Shown here piece by piece: positions 1 to 10,342 of a stretch of 64,000 nucleotides of DNA (the first letter of the stretch is position 1; each line of letters begins with the position of its first letter). This DNA comes from Coenobita brevimanus (lineage: Eukaryota > Arthropoda > Malacostraca > Decapoda > Coenobitidae), in NCBI GenBank assembly GCA_032717465.1, contig CM064712.1, positions 24,577,432 through 24,641,431 on the forward strand, in the 5' to 3' direction. Position numbers and translations under genes: made by a program. Below the pieces are notes generated by a model, which was not told the origin of the DNA, ran no database searches, and saw only the letters and a program-made list of their open reading frames with translations.

Positions 1-146
1 AAGGGCAGGAGAAGGCCAATTTTCGCATGTCTCTGTTCCTCCTACAAGAAAAAAAAAATCATCTATATATATCAAAAAAAAAAAAAAGAATCTTAGGTTA
101 TATCTTTTTTCTGGAGGAAGGACAAGGAAAGAGTATAATATCCTAT
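1..146. other. No gene seen at left edge
   Basis: The sequence holds two short A-runs and an AT-rich stretch. I see no coding signal, splice site or repeat family before the first MITE-A copy. Confidence 0.5.
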
Positions 147-363
147 GGTCCTTATTCTCGTTGATGGAGGACGCTCTCTAACACCTTTTCCTAAACGACT
201 TATTTTATTACACCATACTGCCCTCTTCTGTGTTACATTGATCCTTCCAATATCGCCATACTCTGCTTAAGCAAGGTACGAAGGATATTAACCAGCCATA
301 TCCTAAAATAAATCGCTAAGGAAGAGAAGTTAGGGAGCTTCCTTAAACCGACGAGAATAACAG
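147..363 (-). mobile_element. MITE-A copy 1, near complete
   Basis: This is a short palindromic element. Its left end (TTATTCTCGTTGATGG) and right end (CCGACGAGAATAACAG) are inverted, followed inward by the inverted block CTAACACCTTTTCC / GGAAGAGAAGTTAG and the AAATAAATCGCTAAGG motif. The core reads in the reverse sense compared with most copies in the window. No open reading frame is present. Classification to a DNA transposon superfamily is not possible from one window. Confidence 0.75.
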
Positions 364-535
364 TTACAGTGAGAAGTAACAGAGAAGCCTGGATTTTTTT
401 TGGGGGGAGGGGGGTTACCTAGATGAATTTTGGGATCAGGTGTTTGGGAGGAGGTGGATGAATGGCTTAAAACCGACCCACGAAATCACACAGTTCAAGG
501 CAGAAGCAATGACTGTCTTGAATATTTCTGGTGGT

Positions 536-675
536 GAAAAAAAAAAAAAGAGAGAGAGAGAAGAGAAAGCTCAGAATTAACGTTGTGTTGTTGGTTACCG
601 AGGGGGCAATTCTGTGATATAGGTGGGGCAATAATTTCTCTCTCTCTCTCTCTCTCTCTCAGCCCCCCCCCCCCC
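536..675. repeat. Poly-A/GA tract, then (CT)n and C13
   Basis: A 13-base A-run continues into GA repeats at about 538-572. A (CT)n tract followed by 13 C lies at about 638-675. The pyrimidine tract could serve as the 3' end of an intron before the candidate exon at 691. Confidence 0.8.
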
Positions 676-690
676 GCAAAGGCACAACAG

Positions 691-869
691 CTGGTCATTG
701 AGATATTTTCTGGCGTTTCTTTAATGTTCACTTGGTATACATTCCCATCCCAGCCCGTGATTGTGGTGTTGCCCATGGAAGAGACTGCAACATTACCAGC
801 GAAAAAGATGTTGCAACTGAACGTTCGTCATCATCATTATCCGGACCTCCTTTCCCACCCTAGGGCAGG
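691..869 (+). CDS. Candidate internal exon, unknown extracellular-like segment
   Basis: The sequence is open from an AG acceptor at 689-690, preceded by a long CT/C tract, to a GT donor at 870 (GCAGG then GTGAGG). It gives about 59 codons plus two bases and starts in phase 0. The encoded stretch alternates hydrophobic and polar residues (IFSGVSLMFTWYTFPSQP) and resembles a beta-sandwich rather than low-complexity sequence. It lies on the same strand as the long exon at 2152, but its end phase (2) does not join directly to that exon (which needs 1), so a small exon would have to lie between or this is a chance open frame. I do not recognise a family. Confidence 0.25.
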
Positions 870-1478
870 GTGAGGAGTAGCAACGTCCAGACACCCCCAA
901 GTTTGCCACGCTTCCATTCACTCATCATTCAAGCCCCCGGAATCCTGGCTCTATCTGATATACCAAAAAACTGTCACCACGTTCTGTAGTTTCATATAAT
1001 TATATCCGATAGAGTCAATCCGGACGCTGTCACGTTAAAAACGGGCGCCAAATCCCTTATAATGCTGATAATGCACTTCTCCTCACAATATTCATCCAGC
1101 CCGCTAGATCTCTTGTCAGTCCCTTCACCTCCTTGATTTCCATACCTCTCTTCCTCACACACTCATCCAGTGGTAATTGTATATACTGCAGTACTAGTGA
1201 TGCCTCGTCATTATTTAACAACACAATCTTCTAATTACTGCCAATGGTTCTTAATCCTTTCGGCACGAGGATGTTCTTGGTGTCTGACTCCTGCTAACTC
1301 CAGACGAATGTATTTTTCCAAGGAGGAACTCATAAGGGTGAAGGAGTTCGTAAGTCGGTGTTGAGATGTCACCTGTCATCCTGTTGCTGTTTGTTCTTAT
1401 TCTTGTCCTTGTCCTTTCATTTCTTATTCTAAATCATTGCCTGCCTTTAGAAGGCGGAGAAACAATGTTTCTGCCTGC

Positions 1479-1592
<114 letters not shown>

Positions 1593-1779
1593 CCATTATA
1601 TCTCATGAACGGCTTGAGCTATCAACATGAAACCTTCAGGGTATCAAGATATGGCCTAAATCTTGGACTTGGCCAACAGCATATTCTGGCGGGCGATTAG
1701 CATTCGGCTACGAATGCTTTTCTTTCATTCTTATTTTTATTCTTCTTGGTCTCTGTCTTGTTTTCATTCTGCATGCCCT

Positions 1780-1798
1780 TCTTCTTCTTCTTCTTCTA

Positions 1799-1829
<31 letters not shown>

Positions 1830-1863
1830 TTCTTCTTCTTCTACTACTACTACTACTATACCG

Positions 1864-1903
<40 letters not shown>

Positions 1904-1920
1904 TAATAATAATAATACGA
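1780..1920. repeat. Compound trinucleotide repeat (TTC/ATC/TAC/AAT)
   Basis: Consecutive blocks of TTC, ATC, TTC, TAC and AAT repeats follow one another with little interruption. Reading frames through it encode only homopolymer runs and are not genes. Confidence 0.95.
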
Positions 1921-2151
1921 CTACGACTACTGCTTCTTCTTCTACTATTGCTGCAACTATTACTTCATCATTTCTTCTTCTTTTCCTCCTTCTCTTTAAT
2001 TCCTTTCTTTTTCTTTAAACAGACAAAGCCAATCATAAAGCTAGTGGACCTGCTCATTAGTGAAAGTCTTGTGATATTAGAAACCAATTAATCTGTTCCT
2101 CACGCCAGCCCCTTCTCTCCTAATCTGGGTCATTTATTTTCTCCTCCACAG

Positions 2152-5100
2152 GTCACCAGGCAACCGCGACCCCAGACCCAACACCCTGGCACGGAGGAGG
2201 AGAGGAAGTGGGAGTGGAGGAAGGAGAAATTGGTGGAGTGAGTGGAGAGATTGATGGTGCTGGAGGTGCTGAAGAAGTAGGTGAAAGAGTGGCTGGGGTA
2301 AATGGCAGGAATGACGATGGAGGGAACGAAGGAGTAATTGGAGAGAAGGAAGGAAATGGAGATGGAAAAACTGGAGTGGCGAATGGTGGGGTCGAGGGAT
2401 TGGGTGACGGAGGGACAGAAGGATTAGCTGAAGGAGGGATTAGAGGAGAAGTAGGAGGAGCTGAGGGAGTGGCTGTAGGGGCTGAAGGAGTGGCTGTAGG
2501 GGTTGAAGGAGTGGCTGTAGGGGCTGAAGGAGTGGCTGTAGGGGCTGAAGGAGTGGCTGTAGGGGCTGAAGGAGTGGCTGTAGGGGTTGAAGGAGCGGCT
2601 GTAGGGGCTGAAGGAGTGGCTGTAGGGGCTGAAGGAGTGGCTGTAGGGGCTGAAGAAAAAACTGGAGTCGGAGTGGGAGATGACAAAGAAGCACATGGAG
2701 GGAAAACTGAAGGAGTGGCTGAAGGAGAAGCCAAAGGACTGACTGATGGAAGGACAGAAGGAGTGGCTGAAGGAGTGAACGACAATAAGGACCCCGGAAA
2801 TGACAGGGAGGAAGTGGATGGAAGAGAGAACGACACAGAAACTAACGTGAAACTTGACACATTCAATATTGACACTGAGAAGGGTGAGAATAATGATGAT
2901 GATGATGATGATGTACGAATCGAAGTAGAAACCAAAGAGGAAGAAGACGCTGTTGATGAAGAGGGCAAAATAAGAGAGAGGACGAAAGAAGTGAATGATA
3001 GTGAAATCGCGGGAGAATCCGACAAGACTCTCAGCGAAATAGGAGAAACCGATCAAGAGATTAAACAAGACACTGATAGAATTACTGAGGAGAAAACAGA
3101 CGACGAAACCGTCAAAGAAAACATCATGGGGAAAGAAACCGACTTGCCAATCCTCCTCCATCTTGTGTGTGGAGGGCAAGTAAGCCACCTGTCCACAAAC
3201 CCTGATGGAGGCTCTCTCTTCTACATCCCACCTCCATCTCCATCAAATCTCCACCAAAACCCCCCGGACACCCTCCTCCAGTACCCCCAGACCTCCACCA
3301 GAGCCCTTCCACATTCCCCCTCCACATCCCTCCACCTCTCAGCCAAGGCATCCACACTACACTCAGTCGCTCCAGAATACAATCACGACAATGACAGGGT
3401 TAATCCTGATTACCAATCCTACTCTCACCTGGGCTCCTATCTCGCAATCCCACTAACCCCTCAGGCCCTCACGTCCCCACCGGGTGCCCCCTCCCTCCCT
3501 TTCCCATCCCTCTCATCCCACTCAGGCTACAGGTTCGATCCCCTCTCCCAAGCGTCCTCGGATCCACGCCCGGGTGATCCGCTGGCTTCGACGGAGATGG
3601 GATGGGAGGGAACGAGGGAAATGGATGATGCTGGAGAAGAGCGGAAAGTGAAGAAGGAGACAGATGAAGACAGGGGAGAACGGGAAGTAATGAGGAAGAT
3701 GAATGAAGATCGGGGAGAACGGGAGGTAAAGGAGGAGATAAACGAAACTAGAGAAGAATGGGAAGGAAAGTGGACGACAAATAAAGCTAAAGAAGAATTG
3801 GAGGAGAAGAGCGAGGTAAATGAAGCAGAGGAAGTATGGGAGGACAAGAGGGAGAGAAATGATGCTGAAGAAGAATGGGAGGAGATGGATGAGGATGGGA
3901 AAGAATGGGAGAGGAATGAGGATGCCGAGAGTCAATGGGAGCAGATGGACGATAGCCGGGGAGACGAGGAGCAAAGAGTTGACGAGCATACTGACAAAAC
4001 GACGGGCATGGATAGCGATAACGGAGAGGAGATTTACGACAGCTACGAAGATGATGATGGTGATGATGGCGTAGATGATGACGAGGAAGAGGAGGAGGAA
4101 GGAGGGGTGAGGATAAAGAGAGAGCACGGCAAAGGTGATGATGAGGTGGAGAAGGAAGAGAAAAAGTCGAGGAGTAAGAAAAAGGATGGCCAAGATGATG
4201 ACGAGAATAAGGAAGAGGAGGGAGGGGTGAAAAGGAAGAGAGACACATCGCTTACCCCGAGAGGAAAGAGAAATAGGAACAATAAAGCTATAGGTGGCTG
4301 GGAAGTTCAGTCCGATGAGGCAAGAACAGGGTTAACTAGACGAGAAATAGAAGGGAGGGGGAGAAATGAATTGGCGAGAATGAAAAGCGATGACACAGAG
4401 AAAAATGGGGGTGACGAGAATGACAGGAATAAAGAACAATGCGACACCAGGAAATCAGATACAAAGGAAGGGACTGGCAACAAGAAAACTCGACGAAGAG
4501 GAATGCTGAAGGAGAAGAAAATAAATGCAAAAAGAGAAGAGGCGCATGTCGAGCGTGGAAAGCAAAAGAAGAAAGAGGGAAGTGGGAAAAACGTGAAGTC
4601 TCGAATACCAGAAGAAGAGACAAAAGTTAAAAGGAACCGGCGAGAGAACAACAAGAAAAATTTCAAGAAAGACGCGAGAAAATCGGAAACCCGGGTAGCA
4701 GAAGAGGACGACGAGGAAAGGAAAATTTGCAGCGAAGATAACGATAAAGATTTGGGTAGGATATGTATGAGGGTGGAGGCGGAAAAGATAAAAAGAGGAA
4801 ACTCGACGCAGACAGGAAGCAAGGGAAGAAACCGCAGGACAGTGGAAAGGGTACAAATAAGGAAAATAAAGAAGCCGCCAGGAAAAGTTGAAGGGAAAGG
4901 TCACACGAAGGAGGAACCGATCAAAAAAGGAGGAAAGCTAGGAAAACTAAGCAAAACGCAGAAGAAAAACAAACACAATGAAAAAACAGAAAAAGATAAC
5001 ACGGAAGAGGACATAAAAGAAGATAAAAGGGAAAAAGCGAAAATAGGCGAGGGAAAGAGAAAGGATCAACTAAGGAAGAACAACCATGAGAGGAAACTGA

Positions 5101-6418
5101 AATCGCCCGGGACGAGACGGCTTGAGATGAAAATTGGAAAAGAGATAAGAGCGAAGGATGACGAGAAAGATGACAAGAGGAAGGTCGGACGGAAACTGAA
5201 AACAGAGAGTGATGAGACGAGGGATGGAAAATACCAGACACCGAATACCCCGGGCGACGAAGAAATGATTTTTGGAAAAGGCAAGAAGGTCAAAGATTCA
5301 AAGGACACGTATGCCATGGAAATAAAGACGACGTATAGTTATGAAAGCAATAACTTGAGACACAAAACGAAAACGACAATGGAGAGTAAAAAAGTGAAGC
5401 ATGGGAAGAAGATGGGCAAAGAAATGTCAAAAAGCAAAGTTGAGACGAAAATTCATAAACCAAAAAAGACTGTGCGAGATGAGGATAAAAGATATTACAA
5501 CATGAAACATAAAACACAGAAGCCAGAAACGATAAAGAAGCTAAAGCCTCCCAAAGACAGTCTAGAGAAGGATAAAGACCAGGCCAAAGAGAGGCTGGAA
5601 GACTGTGGCAATGCAGGAGAAAGAAAAGCAGCAACGAGCATGAAAAGAGGGGGAGAGAGGAAGGTGATGAGGACAGGAAGGAGGAGGCAGGGAGGGAGGC
5701 TGAGTACACAAGCCAGGAAGTCAATGATAAAAGTGAGATATGAAACCCCGGTAGGTGGCATTTTCACCCACCGCACTCGCTATGCCACCACAGCTCGACC
5801 GTACCCCACTCGCCCCTCTCTCCCCTCTCGTTTCCCCACTCGATACTCCGCCACAACATTCTTCCCTACTCCCCACCCCTCCACCACTCCCTCCACTTAC
5901 AAGGAACAGACAACTTTCATGACTACACATCCTCTGGTTACAACTCGTTCCCCTCCCCTCTCCGCCACCACAGAATCCCTCTCTCCCCACTCAAGCACTC
6001 ACGAAGTACAGGCCACTCTCCCCACTCAGCAACAACTCGCCACTGAGCTTGGTGTCCAAACCTCACAGCCCTCTCAGCAAACTACATATTCTTACGAGGA
6101 ATCCAAATCTATACTGGAGATAGTCACAAAAAGTTCCCCTCACCAGACCTCTCACAAAGTCCCCTACCAGCCCTCGCCTCACCCAGATCACCAACCTTCA
6201 CCACACTCTCCTCATCAAGTCCGCCATCAACACACGCTTCAACCTCCACCCCAGACACCCCACCAGGCCTCACCACAACCACCTTGCCACCTCCCACCTC
6301 CGTCTCCTCACCAAGTCACTCACCAACCCACACACTCAGCCAGGGACCTTAACTTCACCACAACCCCGCCTCCTGTGGCCGCTGCATGGTCAGTGCAACA
6401 CCTGGACGACTCACTCAG
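2152..6418 (+). CDS. Giant internal exon of a Lys/Glu-rich, Thr/Pro-rich disordered protein
   Basis: The frame stays open for 4,267 bp between a CTCCACAG acceptor and an ACTCAG|GTAGGG donor; the stop at 6420 lies in the intron. Staying open is notable because the sense strand is purine-rich, where TAA, TAG and TGA should be frequent. There is no initiator ATG near the start, so it reads as an internal exon. Counting codons from 2154: a Gly/Glu N-terminal part with a 21-bp tandem repeat (AEGVAVG, about residues 100-166), an acidic patch near 243-270, a Pro/Ser/His segment near 330-480, a long Glu/Lys/Arg-rich part with imperfect 20-22-residue repeats (EEWEEK-type) and basic clusters (KRKR, GKRNRNNK), and a Thr/Pro/Ser/His-rich C-terminal part from about residue 1195. 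Cysteines are rare. I recognise no domain; it could be a nuclear scaffold or a secreted matrix protein. It begins after one base of a codon and ends after two. Confidence 0.6.
2461..2652 (+). repeat. 21-bp coding minisatellite (AEGVAVG), about 9 units
   Basis: The unit GCTGAAGGAGTGGCTGTAGG plus one G repeats about nine times with a few substitutions (GTT for GCT, GCG for GTG). Because the period is a multiple of three it preserves the long exon's frame. Copy number is likely to vary between alleles. Confidence 0.9.
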
Positions 6419-7168
6419 GTAGGGGTAGTATTGTTTTGGTTAGGTAAATACAGTCTTAACAATAAATTATGCGCTTGAAAATCAATACGTACCTGTCTAT
6501 GTCTTGACCCGTCTATCTGTCTACCTATGTATATTTCTATAATCATTTATGCAACTATCATTTACTTATTTCCACTTATTATATCCATGAAACTTAGTGT
6601 AAAACATACACGTAATATTCGAATGACATTTTTTCACCGCGTAATCGAATCCAAAGTGGAGCCAATACGCTGCCAAATATCTCTACTTCGCTGGATGAAT
6701 CGTCTAGCGGTAACCAAAAGAAATCAATCAATCAATCAACCAAATCACACATAAAAACAAAACACACGAGAAATATCCTACAACATTTTCATGCAAGGTT
6801 ACCAAGGCATTTGCTAGAATGAATAAGCCTGAATCACATCACAACGACTTACCTCTGAATCAGTCCTCTGAAATCTGTTACCCTCCTAATGTAAATACGA
6901 TGGCGTTTTGGTACTGTGCCCATCTCACAAATTCTCTCTCTCTCCCTCTCTCATTCACTCAATATCTCTAAACTCCAGGAATCTAGCCCTATATTTACAA
7001 ACCTTCTTGAGCATATGCTGTAAAAATAAATACTTGTTTATGGCATTTAAATCTGTATCAGTTTATATCCAACTCTTACAGATTTTATATGAATGGAGGA
7101 CACCTGTAATTTGGTGGATGGATTTTATTATTTGCTTTTATCTCTTCATCTGTAAAAAAAAATAATCT

Positions 7169-7366
7169 TACTCTCACTTGGCCTAAAATTGCAATGTTTT
7201 CCGTCTTGAATACCGAGTTGTAACAATAGATTAACACCAGAATATCGTGCTAGTCACTAAGAAGTGCTATGAAGTGATGCAGAGCTGTAGTATTTTCTGT
7301 TTTTGCCAGTGAGGTATGTGAAATAGGCATAAAAGTAACGAAAATCTGGGCCAAGTTAACGTAAAA
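7169..7366 (+). mobile_element. MITE-B copy 1
   Basis: The left end (ACTCTCACTTGGCCTAAAAT) and the right end (CTGGGCCAAGTTAACG) are inverted relative to each other. The core matches copies at 53626, 55374 and 62850, including the motifs GCTAGTCAC.AAGAAG and GACGAAAATCTGGG. No coding capacity is present. Confidence 0.75.
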
Positions 7367-7543
7367 GAAGTATACCAAACAAGTTATGATAAAACACAAA
7401 CGTCACCCAAAAGAGAGAAAAGAAAAAGAAAGAAAAGAGAAGGGAAAAAAGGAAATCAGGAAGCGTCCATTTTAAATACCTGGACACGGCATTTAAAAGG
7501 CTGTGATTATAGAAAACGGGCAAGGAAAGGGAGACAATGGTAG

Positions 7544-7579
<36 letters not shown>

Positions 7580-7857
7580 AAAAAAAAAAAATACTGCTAT
7601 TGAGGCTTACTTACTGTAATAAAAAGTTAAGCCAATAATTTCTGGAAAAACTGACTCGAAATCCACATAATCTTCCCGTATTTTTCGTCTCGTCTCCAAG
7701 ATTATTACTCGTATTTCCAGGAAGCATAGGAATCGTGGTAAGAATCTTGTTACTTCACCTCTTGTCGTTCGTCTCGTGACTAAGAATTTATTTTCTTTTT
7801 GCAGTAAAGACAGGAATTATGGGAAGGTTATGCTTTCTCCACGTCTTGTACTTTAAA
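7367..7857. other. No gene seen; purine-rich and (CT)n/A tracts
   Basis: An AAAG-rich stretch lies near 7410-7455, and a CT repeat followed by a 15-base A-run lies at about 7547-7590. I see nothing else. Confidence 0.5.
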
Positions 7858-7876
7858 AATGATAATGGTAATAATA

Positions 7877-7919
<43 letters not shown>

Positions 7920-8098
7920 TAATAATAATAATAACAGTAATAATAATAATAATAATAACCATCATCAAGGTCATCAATATGATAAAAACAACAGCAATAA
8001 TAATAATAATAATAATAATGGCAACAGTAACAACAGCATCACCACCACCACCACCAATAATATAATAATAATAATAATCATAATAATAATAATAATAC
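7858..8098. repeat. (AAT)n-rich trinucleotide tract
   Basis: About 240 bp of AAT repeats are interrupted by GAT, CAC and AAC units. Open frames through it encode only Asn, Ile and Thr runs. Confidence 0.95.
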
Positions 8099-8229
8099 TA
8101 CCTCACAACAGGGATTTATCAGGAGTCCACATCCAGAAACACACCAAACACTGCCTACAGACTGAATCCCTTGTGTTAAGTCAGCATTATCGCCCATCAC
8201 CTCATTCACTACAAGACCTAAGCTAAGTT

Positions 8230-8440
8230 CCATATTCGGGTAAGGCAGCTTCCTAACACCTATTCCTTTGCGATTTATTTTGGGATATGGCTATATCTTT
8301 TGTACGTTATTTATGCAGACTATGGTCCTATTGGAAGGCTTTATGTTACACCGATATGATCAATAAGGCGTATATAATAAGCAAAATAAGTCGCTTAGGC
8401 AAATGTGTTAGGGAGCTTTCTTAATCTTTTCTTGATCAAC
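8230..8440 (+). mobile_element. MITE-A copy 2
   Basis: The order is CTAACACCTATTCCTTTGCG, a GGATATGGCT-type core with TTATGCAGACTATGG, then AAAATAAGTCGCTTAGGC and GTGTTAGGGAGCTT. This gives the inverted-end structure of the family. The terminal bases are diverged. Confidence 0.7.
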
Positions 8441-8505
8441 CCTTTCAGCTCAAAGACGACTTTTTCCTCTTAATTCTTGTTGATGGCCGAAGCCAATATT
8501 ACCTG

Positions 8506-8872
8506 CTTCCCTGCCTCTCCCTTAAAAGTACCTCACTTCCCTCCACCTCTCCCTTAAAAGTACCTCACTTCCCTCCACCTCTCCCTTAAAAGTACCTCAC
8601 TTCCCTCCACCTCTCCCTTAAAAGTCCCTCACTTCCCTCCACCTCTCCCTTAAAAGTACCTCACTTCCCTTCCCCTCTCCCTTAAAAGTCCCTCACTTCC
8701 CTCCACCTCTCTCTTAAAAGTCCCTCACTTCCCTCCACCTCTCCCTTAAAAGTACCTCACTTCCCTCCACCTCTCCCTTAAAAGTACCTCACTTCCCTCC
8801 CCCTCCCCCTAACGTCCCTCACGTCCCACCCTCTCCCCTAAAAGTACCTCACTTCCCTCCCCCTCCCCCAAA
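8506..8872. repeat. 32-bp minisatellite, about 11 units
   Basis: The unit CTCCCTTAAAAGTACCTCAC plus TTCCCTCCACCT repeats at exact 32-bp steps. Later units are degenerate (GTCC for GTACC, CCCCCTCCCC at the end). Confidence 0.93.
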
Positions 8873-8966
8873 TCAAGGATGGTGGATTGCGGGACAAGGG
8901 GCAGCCTCGGCCTGCCGTATGCTGTCCAGATGAACCTGAAGGAACATCAACAACACAAACAACAAA

Positions 8967-8971
8967 ACACT

Positions 8972-9039
<68 letters not shown>
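8967..9039. repeat. (AAC)n microsatellite
   Basis: About 24 CAA/AAC units are uninterrupted. Similar AAC tails end jockey-like LINEs in this window (42074), but no LINE body is attached here. Confidence 0.95.
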
Positions 9040-9522
9040 GCTTAAGAAACTGAGGTGTCTAACTCTCACTGCTTTCTTTTTTCTTTTTTTTCTTTTTTTT
9101 GCTCCCTCCAGGCGAGTTTGCTGAGCAATGGAGAGATCTTTCGTAGCGAAGGGGTTAAAAAATCTCCATTAATCTCTTCACGACCAGATGCCTCTCCCTG
9201 GGCTGGATAAATCTAGACAAGAGTATATCGGAGTAAACAGTAGTGGACAGGAGTAGACAGGCGTAGATAGGAATACATAGGAAGCCAGATTACAGGAGGC
9301 ATATTGGCTCACCAAGGGTATCTGTTAAAAGAAAATACTGATTCTACCTAAGCAGTGTGTACGAGGAGAGGACAGAATAATCAGATCAAAACAATAGTAA
9401 GTTACTATACATGTGTTTATAAGGTCAGACTATGGAGAGAAATATACATGATGACCCGGAAAAGTGTGCCAAATTACAGGTGGTTATTCCTAGTCGAAAC
9501 TTTGATTAGTACTCTATCAACA
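9040..9522. other. No gene seen
   Basis: A T-rich stretch is followed by short imperfect AGGAGTAGAC-type repeats near 9215-9275. No coding or splice signal stands out. Confidence 0.5.
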
Positions 9523-9853
9523 TCTATCTATCTATCTATCTATATACCTAGGCTGCTTCCCCCAAGGAAAGGGAGGTAGCCGAGACAGGACGACTCACTC
9601 TCCATTTACTCATCCATTCAAACACATTTATTCGCATCTTAGCCCCAAAGGGGAGAACGGACAGATCCTCACCGCACCACACCGCACAAGGGTCAACTGC
9701 ACAATGCAATCAGTGACATCCGCAGCAGGGCCCGACAGCAGAACTGGTTTACCCCTGCCACATCATAATACACCCATCCCCTTACCCGCACCTGACCTGA
9801 CTAGCTGATCAGACCAAATGCGGGAGAATATCCCCTCAGGGCTGCGTCATCAC

Positions 9854-10342
9854 TTATTCATTCACAATTTCTCTCCATTTACTTCTGTCACGCACAGCCA
9901 CTCTTCCTTGCTCAACAGACATCCCTCTCGCATCCAGCGCTCTCTTCACACTGTCCATCCATCCTATTCGTGGTCTTCCTCTCAGCCTTACACCTCTCAC
10001 ATCAGATCTAGTTATCTTTTTCACCAATCGCTCATTATCCATTCTCTCCATATGCCCAAACCATTGCAACACCCTCTGCTCAACTCTACCAGCCATCTCC
10101 CGAACAACTCCAGTTCTCCTTCTCACTTCATCATTTCGCACTCGATCCATACGCGTCACTCCACACATACTCCTCAGACACCTCATCTCCATTACATTCA
10201 AACTTTTCCTCTCTGCTACACCCATATTCCATGTTTCAGCCCCATATAATGCAGTCGGTATCACAACACCCTCATACAGCCTTCTCTTTACATCCATTCT
10301 AAGCGAACGACATTTAAACACTTTTTTCATTCCTCCCAGCAC
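9854..10342 (-). pseudogene. C-terminal region of RTE-1 polyprotein, displaced by frameshift
   Basis: This frame continues the protein after the shift. It starts at LGGMKKVFKC and includes VIPTALYGAETW, the WFGHMERM motif, the GRPRIGWMDSV motif and DRSKWREIVNE. This series is typical of the C-terminal region of RTE/BovB-type LINEs. The overlap with the upstream frame is 16 bp, which fits a single-base indel rather than a designed overlap. Confidence 0.8.

Noticed and set aside
1171..1349. Open stretch ending in a GTAAGT donor
   Set aside because: Its start and end phases match neither the candidate exon at 691-869 nor the exon at 2152, and the acceptor is weak.
2153..3188. Long minus-strand frames opposite the large exon
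   Set aside because: They are open because the minus strand is pyrimidine-rich and lacks stops. They encode Ser/Pro repeats and have no splice or start support.
3522..5776. Several overlapping minus-strand frames of Leu/Ser/Phe-rich sequence
   Set aside because: They are shadows of the Lys/Glu-rich coding strand of the long exon.
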